A stretch of 64,000 bases of DNA, from positions 186,001 through 250,000 of the forward strand of contig NZ_FXTN01000008.1 of NCBI RefSeq assembly GCF_900182595.1, written 5' to 3'. Positions 8,591-17,413 of this stretch are shown one piece after another. The notes below the pieces were generated by a model that was not told where the DNA came from, did no database searches, and saw nothing but the letters and a program-made list of their open reading frames with translations. The position numbers were made by a program, and so were the translations under genes. The first letter of the stretch is position 1; each line of letters opens with the position of its first letter. This DNA is from Pedobacter westerhofensis. GTDB lineage: Bacteria > Bacteroidota > Bacteroidia > Sphingobacteriales > Sphingobacteriaceae.

Positions 8591-10720
8591 CTATTTCTTC
8601 AGTTGGATGAAATCTGCCATTACGTGCATGGTTTCATCTTCAACAAAGTCAAAAGTCTCGTCCTTCTTGATCTTATCGCCTTTTTTAACAGCCGGCAGTC
8701 CTCTTGATGCCCTTAGTTTGTTGATCTTCTCTAAAGTTTTAGCTTCAAGGCTGTCCCGCTCTGCTTTAAGTTTATTTTCGTTCAGTGTTACAGATGTCTC
8801 GGTATCACGTTTTTTCATGTCTTCGATATCCTGGATCAGCCCTTTATAATCAAGCGATTTTTCCATTCTTTCGTTGTGGAGTTTAACAAGCTCAGGCTTG
8901 ATTGCGGTAAGATCTGATACAGCCACAAAATTAGAGCGCTGAACCTCATCCCATGGCAGCGCCGATGGCTCTGTATCCTCACCGATTTTATCCATCGGAT
9001 AGAAAGAAGGAAGTACGATATCAGGCATTACGCCTTTATGCTGCGTACTGCTTCCGTTTACACGGTAAAACTTGGCCATTGTCAGGTTGATCTGACCCAA
9101 TTGAGGAGTTGCATCTTTACCACTTTTAACTGCCAGTCCTGAAGAGTTTGGTCCTTTCTGAACCAGGGCAGCCAAACGCTGAAGGATTGAAGGGTTTACC
9201 AGCTTATTTAAATCGATCGAAGACTGTACAGTACCTTTACCATAGGTTTGTGTACCCACGATAATTCCCCTTCCATAATCCTGGATCGCACCAGAGAAGA
9301 TTTCAGAAGCAGATGCACTCAGTCTGTCGACCATCACACCAAAAGGGCCGTCCCATGCAACACCCGGATGTTCATCTTCACTTACTTCAATATTTCCTTT
9401 TAAATCTTTAACCTGCACCACCGGGCCGCGGTCAATAAATAATCCTGTCAGATCAATGGCTTCTACAAGTGAACCGCCACCATTGGCACGCAGGTCCATT
9501 ACAATCGCATCTACTTTATCTTTTGTTTTCAGGGTATCAATCAGCAACCTTACGTCACGCGTTGTGCTTTTGTAATTTGGATCACCTGCGTTTGCCGCTT
9601 TAAAGTCGGCATAAAAACCAGGAACAGTGATAATACCTATTTTAAATGGTTTTCCGTTAGACTGAATGGTTTTAACTTCTTTTTTCGCGGATTGATCTTC
9701 CATTACGATCTTCTCCCTGATCAGCTCTATAATTACCGGTTTGGATGACATTTCATGTCCCACAGGAATGATCTTCAATCTTACCTTTGTTCCTTTAGGC
9801 CCTTTGATTTTGGCTACTGAACTTTCAATTCTCCATCCAATGATATCTTCGAAATCACCGGTAGCCTGAGCAACACCAATAATCCTGTCGCCTGCATTCA
9901 GCAATTTACTTTTGAAGGCAGGTCCGCCTGCAATGATCTCATCAATTTTCAGCACGTCATTTTCAAGTTTCAGACGCGCGCCGATTCCTTCAAAAGAACG
10001 GGCCATATCCTCATTAAACTGCTGGGCATTGGTTGGGTTGAAATAGTTTGTATGCGGATCGATCGTCTCTGTAAACGCATCCATGATCGTTTGGAATACA
10101 TCCTGGTTATTCAGTTTTGAGGACTGCGATTTAAGGTTCTGATATCTTTTTGTTAGTGTTTCCACATTTTTACTGTCGGCGGTACCAGCAATACTCAAGT
10201 TGATCAGCTCATATTTTACTCTTTTTTTCCAGATGTCGTTCAGGTCTGCTGTTGAGCTTACCCATGGCATTTTCTCACGGTCAAAAACGTAAGTATCATT
10301 TTGGTTGAAATCGTATTTATCTTTGATATGCGCAATGGCATAGTCAAGTGTTTCATTATATCTTTTGGAATAAACATTGAAAATATAAAATGGCGCAGTA
10401 AGATCGCCTGCCCTGAACTGGTCATCCAGTGTAGTTCTGAACTGTTCAAAATCTTTAATATCAGAAGCCAGAAAATAACTTCTGTACGGATCGAGGGCCT
10501 TTACATATTTATCTAAAATCAGAGAGGAAATAGAATCGTTCAGTGTTAATTTTTTATAATTGTAATTTTCAATCAGTGCTACAATTTCCTTACATACCAA
10601 ACTCTGCTGTTCATCAGGCTTAATATTAGGGATTCCTTCAACCAGCTTTTGTGGCTTTGGAGCGGCCTGGCAGGCTAATATGGCTGCAGTGAAGGTTACC
10701 AGTAATATTCTTTTCAACAT
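8591..10720 (-). CDS. prc: Tail-specific protease, S41 family (Prc/CtpA type)
   Basis: Periplasmic carboxy-terminal processing protease, 709 residues from the chosen start. Order: an N-terminal helical Prc domain, a PDZ domain near residues 240-330 (SFEGIGARLKLEND), and the S41 catalytic core with the Ser in LSASASEIFSGA and the Lys in YGKGTVQ; a basic helical tail follows. The start at 10720 (MLKRILLVTFTAAILAC) leaves a compact lipoprotein signal; ATGs at 10744 and 10762 are also in frame. The length fits E. coli Prc, which degrades misfolded envelope proteins and processes peptidoglycan hydrolases. It is the last gene before a convergent terminator. Confidence 0.93.
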   Translation of the reverse strand: MLKRILLVTFTAAILACQAAPKPQKLVEGIPNIKPDEQQSLVCKEIVALIENYNYKKLTLNDSISSLILDKYVKALDPYRSYFLASDIKDFEQFRTTLDDQFRAGDLTAPFYIFNVYSKRYNETLDYAIAHIKDKYDFNQNDTYVFDREKMPWVSSTADLNDIWKKRVKYELINLSIAGTADSKNVETLTKRYQNLKSQSSKLNNQDVFQTIMDAFTETIDPHTNYFNPTNAQQFNEDMARSFEGIGARLKLENDVLKIDEIIAGGPAFKSKLLNAGDRIIGVAQATGDFEDIIGWRIESSVAKIKGPKGTKVRLKIIPVGHEMSSKPVIIELIREKIVMEDQSAKKEVKTIQSNGKPFKIGIITVPGFYADFKAANAGDPNYKSTTRDVRLLIDTLKTKDKVDAIVMDLRANGGGSLVEAIDLTGLFIDRGPVVQVKDLKGNIEVSEDEHPGVAWDGPFGVMVDRLSASASEIFSGAIQDYGRGIIVGTQTYGKGTVQSSIDLNKLVNPSILQRLAALVQKGPNSSGLAVKSGKDATPQLGQINLTMAKFYRVNGSSTQHKGVMPDIVLPSFYPMDKIGEDTEPSALPWDEVQRSNFVAVSDLTAIKPELVKLHNERMEKSLDYKGLIQDIEDMKKRDTETSVTLNENKLKAERDSLEAKTLEKINKLRASRGLPAVKKGDKIKKDETFDFVEDETMHVMADFIQLKK

Positions 10721-10786
10721 CTCTTTAAATAATTTAAATTCCATTTTTATAGTAAGAACCAATATGATACCAATTTCTCAAATAAA

Positions 10787-10821
10787 CAGAAAAGAGACAG
10801 TATTATACTGTCTCTTTTCTG
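10787..10821 (-). terminator. Long hairpin downstream of the TPR gene
   Basis: A 16-bp perfect stem (CAGAAAAGAGACAGTA / TACTGTCTCTTTTCTG) with a 3-nt loop and T-rich sequence after it on the minus strand. It lies between the TPR gene and prc and probably ends the cphB-iaaA-TPR transcript. Confidence 0.7.
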
Positions 10822-10940
10822 TAATCTTTCCCAAATATAATTAATTCTGCGGTAAATACATGGTTCTGACCATTGTACACCGTATTTAAGAATGGTACAA
10901 ACAGTGATTCCCTAATATACGGAAAATCCGTACGATTAAT

Positions 10941-11618
10941 TTACATTACTCTTTTCTTCTCTGCAATAGTAGTTCTTGCCTGTTTGATCTGCCCTCTGAA
11001 CTGGCTGATATTGGAGCTTTTAGCGAAAAGCTCTGCGCGGTTAATGTCTTTAATTGCCAGCGTATATTCCTTTTTCCTGATTTTCACCTGCACCAATCCC
11101 AGGATGGAATCGATATAGGAAGAATTATTATTCACCTGTCTGGCCAGGATTCCCTGCTGGGTATAAAACCACATCGACTGTGTCAGTTTATTTGCTGCCA
11201 GATAAATTTTGCCCAGCTGATTGTATGAAGCCATCTGTCCCGTACGGTTACCAAAGCGCGAATACGTTTTCAGCGCTACGTTCAGTACTACCTGTTCTGC
11301 TTCTGTATAGTGTTCAAGCATATAATGAACATTGCTCAATCTCAATAAAGAGGCGCCATAACGCGAAAAATTGCCCGAGTTATTGTACTCAAATGCAGCT
11401 TTTCCAAAAAGTGTCAGCGCATCGTTCAAGTCGCCCATTTTCTCATTTTTTTCCGCTTCCTGAAAATAAACATCTCCTTCTGCTTCATCTGCGCCGGAAG
11501 TGGCAATACTGATTGCCCCCCCGCCGGTGTTGGGGTCCTGCTGAGTAAAAGTATTCGTTTGTGCGATTGCCGAACCGGAAAAAACAAGGCAAAGCAAGGC
11601 GAAACATAGTTTATACAT
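10941..11618 (-). CDS. Exported tetratricopeptide-repeat protein next to the cyanophycin genes
   Basis: 225 residues with a signal peptide (MYKLCFALLCLVFSGSAIAQ) and about four helical TPR-like repeats from residue 50 on (for example GDLNDALTLFGKAAFEYNNS and TGQMASYNQLGKIYLAANKL), ending in a basic tail. TPR arrays bind other proteins; no catalytic motif is visible. It lies 38 nt downstream of iaaA on the same strand, but an exact -7 box directly before its ATG suggests its own promoter. A role in cyanophycin turnover is not supported beyond position, and the product is exported while cyanophycin is cytoplasmic. Confidence 0.75.
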   Translation of the reverse strand: MYKLCFALLCLVFSGSAIAQTNTFTQQDPNTGGGAISIATSGADEAEGDVYFQEAEKNEKMGDLNDALTLFGKAAFEYNNSGNFSRYGASLLRLSNVHYMLEHYTEAEQVVLNVALKTYSRFGNRTGQMASYNQLGKIYLAANKLTQSMWFYTQQGILARQVNNNSSYIDSILGLVQVKIRKKEYTLAIKDINRAELFAKSSNISQFRGQIKQARTTIAEKKRVM

Positions 11619-11622
11619 GTAA

Positions 11623-11630
11623 CAAATATA
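11623..11630 (-). promoter_or_regulatory. -7 promoter box of the TPR gene, possibly leaderless
   Basis: TATATTTG (exact TANNTTTG) on the minus strand ends 4 nt before the ATG, so the mRNA would start next to the start codon. No -33 TTG was found. Confidence 0.5.
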
Positions 11631-11656
11631 TATCTTTTTTGATTATATATACTTTT

Positions 11657-12499
11657 TTAGTTGAATACCTGTAAGTTATCATCATAAGATGCCCATACCA
11701 TATAGGGATGAGAATCGATATGATACACCTGCCCATCAGCGGTTATTCCAATAATTCCGGCGAATCCATCTATAGCTTTAAGCTCTGCGAAAGATTTATC
11801 ACAGGCATCTTTAAGTGTAAATCCATCAGTCACCCGGGTGACAATCCTTGCAGACAAAGCTATACTCACAATATCCTCACCTACTCCCGTACAGGAGATA
11901 CCTGCAAAACCGTTTGCGTAATTGCCCGCTACCGTAGCAGAATCGCTCACTCTGCTGGGAATTTCAAAACCTTTGCCCCCGGTGGAGGTAGCTGCAGCAA
12001 GATTGCCCTCTGCGTCCAGTGCTACACAACCTACCGTTCCCTTATTATTGTGCTGGTTGAGTTTAAGTTCATACTCCTCCTGTCGCTGAGGCGTAATCGG
12101 ATCAAAGTAGGCAAAATCATTTTTCCTTGCAAAATCCAGGGCCCCGTCGCCACTCAGCACGCTGTCTTCATAATTTAATAAAAGCGAAGCCACCTGTACT
12201 GGATGCTGAACATCCTGAATATTAATTACTCCACCAAATTTTTGAGTTTTACCATCCATGATGGAGGCACTCAGCCTCACTTTTCCGTCACTCTGGATTT
12301 GTGATCCCAGCCCCGCGTTAAAAAGTAGATTGTCTTCCAGCAGGCTTACCGCATAGGCTACCGTTTCTAAAGCAGTATGCGATTGCAGATATTGATAGGA
12401 TAGTGTAGCAATTTCTGCCAGTGCGTCCTGCTTGGCTTTTTTGGTTTCCTGGTTTGTAGCGGATTCGCTAAAAAAACCACCATGAATGATCAGTTTCAT
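11657..12499 (-). CDS. iaaA: Isoaspartyl peptidase / plant-type L-asparaginase
   Basis: Ntn-hydrolase of the isoaspartyl peptidase family, 280 residues. It matures by self-cleavage before the catalytic threonine in KGTVGCVALD (Thr155), followed by the family segment GNLAAATSTGGK. The enzyme splits beta-aspartyl dipeptides. There is no signal peptide, so it is cytoplasmic, unlike the exported glycosylasparaginases. It begins 4 nt after cphB in the same operon, the expected partner to split the beta-Asp-Arg released by cyanophycinase into aspartate and arginine. The context makes that substrate likely, though other isoaspartyl peptides are possible. Confidence 0.92.
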   Translation of the reverse strand: MKLIIHGGFFSESATNQETKKAKQDALAEIATLSYQYLQSHTALETVAYAVSLLEDNLLFNAGLGSQIQSDGKVRLSASIMDGKTQKFGGVINIQDVQHPVQVASLLLNYEDSVLSGDGALDFARKNDFAYFDPITPQRQEEYELKLNQHNNKGTVGCVALDAEGNLAAATSTGGKGFEIPSRVSDSATVAGNYANGFAGISCTGVGEDIVSIALSARIVTRVTDGFTLKDACDKSFAELKAIDGFAGIIGITADGQVYHIDSHPYMVWASYDDNLQVFN

Positions 12500-12503
12500 C
12501 GTC

Positions 12504-13379
12504 TTAATATTGAGGGATAACTTTAGGGTGATGGATGGTTAAAAGATGATCTGTCAGATCATAAGTATCACCGTCACACATGACATGAACAATCATATTT
12601 TTTATGGAAACAGGTTGGCCCATCTCCACATCTGTGAGATTGGTATCGCTCATATGACGCCCGTCTACCAGGATCACCATACCAGAGCCGATAGCCTCCA
12701 TCATATTCCCGTTTGAGATATACAAACCTGTATCCTCACCAAGTCCAATACCCAGGATTCCCGGGCTGCTGGCTGTGGCATAAAGCAATCTGCCGATGCG
12801 TCCGCGCTGTACAAAATGGGTATCTACGATCACGCCGTCAATAAATCCTAATCCGGCAGTAATTTTAACCTCTCCCTTTAACAGGGCGTCTTTACTGTTG
12901 CCCTGGTAGATCATATTCTTTGAACTCGCAGCTGCTCCGGCCGATGTTCCGGCAATTACAATCTCCTCATTCTGATATTTATCGAGCAGGATCTGATGAA
13001 TGGCGGTACCTCCAAATATAGAAGATAGCCGCAACTGATCGCCCCCTGTAAAAACAAGAACCTCTGCAGCCTTTACCCGTTCACAATTTGCCAGGTCATT
13101 GGCCTGTTCCCTGTTGCTGATATTAAGTACACCTACATTGTGGACATCCAGCTGCGCAAAAGCCTTGATATACTCTTCACCAACTTTTTCAGGAACCAAA
13201 GAGGCAGTGGTAATGATCTCGAAACGGGATGCAGCATCTTTTACTGATTCTGTGGTAATACGTTTTAATATGCCTCTCTCAAAAAAATTCATATTCTGAG
13301 GGAGCCCGAACTGGGTCTCAGTAAAACTGCCGGTGTTTATCGCACCACCAATTATTATTAATTTACCTTTTGGAGCCAT
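12504..13379 (-). CDS. cphB: Cyanophycinase
   Basis: Serine peptidase of family S51 that cuts cyanophycin, the multi-L-arginyl-poly-L-aspartate reserve polymer, to beta-Asp-Arg dipeptides. 291 residues; the nucleophile is in GTSAGA (Ser146), preceded by FTGGDQLRL. There is no signal peptide, so it should act on intracellular granules rather than scavenged polymer. First gene of the operon with iaaA and divergent from cphA across a 357-nt gap. The related dipeptidase E is shorter and lacks this context, so cyanophycinase is the best call. Confidence 0.94.
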   Translation of the reverse strand: MAPKGKLIIIGGAINTGSFTETQFGLPQNMNFFERGILKRITTESVKDAASRFEIITTASLVPEKVGEEYIKAFAQLDVHNVGVLNISNREQANDLANCERVKAAEVLVFTGGDQLRLSSIFGGTAIHQILLDKYQNEEIVIAGTSAGAAASSKNMIYQGNSKDALLKGEVKITAGLGFIDGVIVDTHFVQRGRIGRLLYATASSPGILGIGLGEDTGLYISNGNMMEAIGSGMVILVDGRHMSDTNLTDVEMGQPVSIKNMIVHVMCDGDTYDLTDHLLTIHHPKVIPQY

Positions 13380-13736
13380 TGTATGTGTTTTGTTATCCTA
13401 AAATTTCAAATATATATTCAATACTTTAATTATTACCATAATTTCATCAGTAATTGACAATTATTAGCAAAAATGAAATTTTAATGAACATCATTCATCT
13501 CAGTTGAAAAAAGCACTAATATTTTTTTCCTTTAATATTGACATTGTTTGATTAGATTTAACCTCAATTTATTCTGAGCATTTTTGCTGGTTAACCATGG
13601 GCATGGAAGGTACTCATGGTAGCTCTATTACCTAAAACTGAAATATACATTATATGAAACCTGCAGCACTACATTTCATTTTTTTATGAGCAAACTGCTG
13701 CAAGCTTCATAACCTATAAAGACAAATAAACAACTT
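13380..13736. promoter_or_regulatory. Divergent cphB/cphA intergenic region with palindromes
   Basis: 357 nt without a gene. An exact minus-strand -7 box for cphB lies at 13407-13414. Further in are the 10-bp palindrome TGGTTAACCA (13588-13597), the inverted pair ACCATG/CATGGT (13594-13599 and 13615-13620) and the inverted pair TGCAGCA/TGCTGCA (13662-13668 and 13696-13702). These could be operator sites or leader structure; no exact promoter box was found for cphA. Confidence 0.5.
13407..13414 (-). promoter_or_regulatory. -7 promoter box of cphB-iaaA
   Basis: TATATTTG on the minus strand matches TANNTTTG and gives a leader of about 25 nt. The -33 element is unclear. Confidence 0.45.
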
Positions 13737-16364
13737 ATGAAAATACTCGGCATTCAAGTGCTAAGAGGACCAAATATCTGGTCGATCAACAGAAAAAAAT
13801 TAATTCAAATGAGGCTGGATCTGGAGGATATGGAACAACGTCCCACAAACTCAATTGAAGGATTTGGTGATCGCCTGGAAAAAATACTGCCAAGTCTATA
13901 CTCGCACAGGTGCTCAAAAGGAGAACCGGGCGGTTTTTTTGAACGCGTAAAAGAAGGTACATGGATGGGCCATGTAATAGAGCACATTGCACTGGAAATC
14001 CAGACCCTTGCGGGGATGGACACTGGTTTCGGAAGAACGCGCTCCACTAAAACCGACGGGATTTACAATGTCGTATTCAGCTATCTGGAAGAAAAATCCG
14101 GTATCTATGCCGCAGAAGCCAGTGTGAGGATCGCAGAAGCGCTGATTAATAATGTGGAATATAATCTGGAGGAGGATATCCAGCGCCTAAGGGAATTAAG
14201 ACATATGGAAATGCTTGGCCCAAGTACAGGCTCTATAGTTGATGAAGCCATAGCAAGGGACATACCCTGGATCAGGCTTAATAAAAGCTCGCTGATCCAG
14301 CTTGGATACGGTAAAAATCAGGTGCGCTTCAGGGCAACAATGACGGAGAAGACCAACAGCATAGCTGTAGACATTGCCGGAAATAAGGATGAAACCAAAA
14401 GGATGCTGAAGGATTCGGCCATTCCGGTTGCCAAGGGCGTGACCATTTCAGAAATTGAAGACCTGGATGAGGCGATTAAATCTGTAGGATTCCCGCTGGT
14501 ATTTAAACCGCTTGACGGCAATCATGGCAAGGGCGCCACGATTAATGTGAAGACTGCCGAGGCAGCCAGAGCAGCTTTTGAATATGCCAAGCAATACTCC
14601 CGCAGGATCATCATTGAAAGCTTTATCACCGGGTACGACTTCCGTATACTTGTCATTGATAATAAAATGGTTGCCGCAGCGCTGCGCGTACCTGCACATG
14701 TTACAGGAAATGGTATCCTTACGATACAGCAGCTGATTGATAAAGAGAATGAAGATCCCCGCCGCGGATATGGCCATGAAAATGTGCTCACCGAAATTAT
14801 TGTAGACCGTGACACGATGGACCTGCTGGCCAAAAAGAACTACACACTGGACACAGTAGCACCTAACGGCGAACTGGTGTATCTGAAGTCTACAGCTAAC
14901 CTGAGTACCGGCGGTACTTCCATTGATGTAACAGACCTTGTTCACCCTCAGAATATATTTATTAGCGAACGTATATCAAGGATCATTGGCCTGGATATCT
15001 GTGGGATCGATGTCATGGCACAAAACCTGACACAGCCGCTTACAGAAAATGGCGGGGTTGTTCTTGAAGTAAATGCCGCTCCCGGCTTCCGCATGCACCT
15101 TGCACCAAGCGAAGGATTGCCTAGAAATGTGGCTGCACCGGTAATCGATATGTTATATCCTCCCGGGAAATCTGCAAGGATACCTATTATTGCGATCACC
15201 GGAACCAACGGAAAAACAACAACGACAAGACTGGTTGCACACATTGTGAAAAGCAATGGCACCAGGGTGGGCTATACTACGTCTGACGGAATATATGTAC
15301 AGAATACCCTGCTGATGAAAGGTGATACCACCGGGCCTGTCAGCACAGAGTTTATCCTCAGGGATCCTACAGTAGAATTTGCTGTTCTGGAAACTGCCCG
15401 TGGAGGTATTCTCAGAGCAGGACTTGGATTTAACCGCTGTGATATCGGTATCGTCACCAATATCCAGGAAGATCACCTGGGCATCTCAGATATCCATAAT
15501 TTGTCAGACCTGGCCAGAGTAAAAGGGGTAGTGATCGGCGCTGTGAAAAGAGATGGCTGGGCAGTATTAAATGCAGACAATAAATATTGTGTGAAGATTG
15601 GCCAGAATGCAGATTGCAGGGTGGCTTACTTTAGCATGGATGAAAACAATCCTGTGATTGTTGAACATTGCAAGAAAGGCGGCTCTGCTGCAATCTATGA
15701 AAATGGATATATCACCATTAAAAAAGGCGACTGGAAGATCCGTGTAGAGAAAGTAACACATATTCCCTTAACCTTTGGCGGCAGCGTTGATTTTATGATC
15801 CAGAATGTACTGGCAGCAACATTAGCGACCTTCCTGTATGGCTATAAAATAGAGGATATCCGTATGTCTCTTGAAACATTTATCCCTTCAGCGGCGCAAA
15901 CCCCAGGAAGAATGAATATTTTTAAATTTAAGGAATTTAAAATTCTTGTTGACTTTGCGCATAACCCGGATGGTTTTAACGGGATTAAAAATTACCTTAA
16001 AACCGTAGAAGCTACTGAACATATCGGCGTGATCTCCGGAACGGGCGACAGAAGAAATGAGGATATCAGAGAAACTGCACGCATCGCAGCGCAGATGTTT
16101 GATAAGATTATCATTTGCCAGGAAAAGTACCTCCGCGGAAGACAGCAGCAGGAACTCATTGATCTGCTAATTGCAGGTATACATGATGTAAATCCCAAAA
16201 TGGAAATCATTATCAACAATGATGGCGCTGATGCCCTGCAATTTCTGGTTGCTACAGCAAAATCAGGTTCATTCATTACGATCCTGAGCAATACCATAGA
16301 TAATGCGATCGAGAGGGTAACCGAACATCTTGATAAAGAATTTGGTATATACAACTCTAAATAA
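13737..16364 (+). CDS. cphA: Cyanophycin synthetase
   Basis: ATP-dependent ligase that builds cyanophycin without a ribosome, adding aspartate to the backbone and arginine to each side chain. 875 residues, the normal length: a family-specific N-terminal domain (about 1-160), an ATP-grasp domain (about 215-470, with KPLDGNHGKGA near 260) and a Mur-ligase-like domain with P-loop GTNGKTTTT (from 489) and the C-terminal DFAHNPDG segment. All three modules look intact. It is divergent from cphB-iaaA, so production and breakdown are encoded at one locus. A long palindromic terminator follows the stop. Confidence 0.97.
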   Translation: MKILGIQVLRGPNIWSINRKKLIQMRLDLEDMEQRPTNSIEGFGDRLEKILPSLYSHRCSKGEPGGFFERVKEGTWMGHVIEHIALEIQTLAGMDTGFGRTRSTKTDGIYNVVFSYLEEKSGIYAAEASVRIAEALINNVEYNLEEDIQRLRELRHMEMLGPSTGSIVDEAIARDIPWIRLNKSSLIQLGYGKNQVRFRATMTEKTNSIAVDIAGNKDETKRMLKDSAIPVAKGVTISEIEDLDEAIKSVGFPLVFKPLDGNHGKGATINVKTAEAARAAFEYAKQYSRRIIIESFITGYDFRILVIDNKMVAAALRVPAHVTGNGILTIQQLIDKENEDPRRGYGHENVLTEIIVDRDTMDLLAKKNYTLDTVAPNGELVYLKSTANLSTGGTSIDVTDLVHPQNIFISERISRIIGLDICGIDVMAQNLTQPLTENGGVVLEVNAAPGFRMHLAPSEGLPRNVAAPVIDMLYPPGKSARIPIIAITGTNGKTTTTRLVAHIVKSNGTRVGYTTSDGIYVQNTLLMKGDTTGPVSTEFILRDPTVEFAVLETARGGILRAGLGFNRCDIGIVTNIQEDHLGISDIHNLSDLARVKGVVIGAVKRDGWAVLNADNKYCVKIGQNADCRVAYFSMDENNPVIVEHCKKGGSAAIYENGYITIKKGDWKIRVEKVTHIPLTFGGSVDFMIQNVLAATLATFLYGYKIEDIRMSLETFIPSAAQTPGRMNIFKFKEFKILVDFAHNPDGFNGIKNYLKTVEATEHIGVISGTGDRRNEDIRETARIAAQMFDKIIICQEKYLRGRQQQELIDLLIAGIHDVNPKMEIIINNDGADALQFLVATAKSGSFITILSNTIDNAIERVTEHLDKEFGIYNSK

Positions 16365-16416
16365 TAAGCATAAAAAAACCGCAGAAGATATCTTCTGCGG
16401 TTTTTTTATGCTTATT
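16363..16416. terminator. 54-nt perfect palindrome, bidirectional terminator
   Basis: A perfect 27-bp-arm palindrome centred on GAAGATATCTTC, with CCGCAGAAGA flanked by A7 and T7, starts at the last bases of the cphA stop codon. It gives an intrinsic terminator for both cphA and the convergent gene. Confidence 0.92.
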
Positions 16417-16423
16417 GAAAAGA

Positions 16424-16879
16424 TTAAGCCTGCTGATCTCTCAGCGCTTTAACTTCATCATGAGAAACTCTTAAATCAGCTTTTTGCTCTGTGATGAGTG
16501 CTCTTGTATCTGCAGACAAACCTTCTTCTTCTAAAGCGGTTTTGTATGCTTTCTGAGCAGCATCTTCGCCTGCTTCACAGTTGTTTAATACAGTTTTACG
16601 GTCATGACCAGTAAAGATTGCTTTCACATCCATCCATGCACGGTAAATTTTACCAGAATTAGTAGTACCTGTTTCCAGTTCTGTTCCGCTGCCCTGCACT
16701 GCAGTAGCTAATGCTAATTTATGTTTATGACTTTGACCAACCATTTTAACAAATAATGCCTTCAGATCACTGTCTTCAGGAGAAAGCTCTTCAATTGCTT
16801 TTTCATAACCAGCAATTCTGTCATTATTAATTTGGATCAGGTCGTTTAATGTTTCTGGGTTTACTGTAAGATTACTCAT
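16424..16879 (-). CDS. PA2169-type four-helix-bundle protein (DUF2383)
   Basis: 151 residues, all helical and acidic, resembling the PA2169/DUF2383 family of ferritin-like four-helix bundles; it opens LNDLIQINNDRIAGYEKAIEE and continues with helices containing KLALATAV, DVKAIFTGHDRKTVLNNCEAGED and HDEVKALRDQQA. No full di-iron E-X-X-H pair is obvious. Members are often tied to stress or stationary phase, but their molecular role is unknown. Soluble, no signal peptide; monocistronic and convergent with cphA. Confidence 0.8.
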   Translation of the reverse strand: MSNLTVNPETLNDLIQINNDRIAGYEKAIEELSPEDSDLKALFVKMVGQSHKHKLALATAVQGSGTELETGTTNSGKIYRAWMDVKAIFTGHDRKTVLNNCEAGEDAAQKAYKTALEEEGLSADTRALITEQKADLRVSHDEVKALRDQQA

Positions 16880-16954
16880 TTTTATAGGTTTTGATGTACG
16901 GAAAGAACACCTCTCTTATAAAAAAGTTTCATTTTTTTTGAAAAGACAAGTTGA

Positions 16955-17413
16955 TTAACTAAATTTTGCCATTAACTCCTTCACCAAATTTTTCGCCCTC
17001 TCTTCGATAGTCAGAAATACCGGGTCGAATAACTGATCGTCATAATAAGGATCAGTAACATCCATGTTTTCAGTAAGGAATAAGCTCACCTTTCTGCGCT
17101 GCTCATCGTTTTTGGCCAGCGTTAGTACATCCCTGAGATTATTTTTATCCATCACCAGGATCTGATCATACTCGTCCAGCATACTGCTGTCAAAATGCCG
17201 GGCGCGCTGCCTGGAAATATCATAACCATAACTTTTGGCCACGGCGATACTTCTCCGGTCTGCCGGTTGCCCAACATGCCAGTCTCCGGTACCTGCGGAA
17301 GCAATTTCCCAGTCGAGCTGATGGTCTGCAGCGATTTGCCGCACAATTCCTTCGGCAAGAGGGGAACGGCAAATATTGCCCAGGCATACCATAAGTATCT
17401 TTTTCCTAGCCAT
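16955..17413 (-). CDS. Low-molecular-weight protein-tyrosine phosphatase
   Basis: 152 residues with the P-loop CLGNICRS at the N-terminus (Cys10, Arg16) and the general-acid loop TDPYYDD near residue 120, both needed for catalysis. It removes phosphate from tyrosine (or arginine) in proteins; bacterial relatives often regulate exopolysaccharide tyrosine kinases. No BY-kinase is adjacent. Its first 8 nt overlap the end of the upstream S1/P1 nuclease gene, so the two are probably co-transcribed. Confidence 0.93.
   Translation of the reverse strand: MARKKILMVCLGNICRSPLAEGIVRQIAADHQLDWEIASAGTGDWHVGQPADRRSIAVAKSYGYDISRQRARHFDSSMLDEYDQILVMDKNNLRDVLTLAKNDEQRRKVSLFLTENMDVTDPYYDDQLFDPVFLTIEERAKNLVKELMAKFS

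Noticed and set aside
11708..12178. Forward frame of 156 residues under iaaA
   Set aside because: Antisense to a fully motif-bearing iaaA and of unnatural composition.
14448..14945. Minus-strand frame of 165 residues within cphA
   Set aside because: Shadow of the ATP-grasp part of cphA; no family motif and no promoter box.
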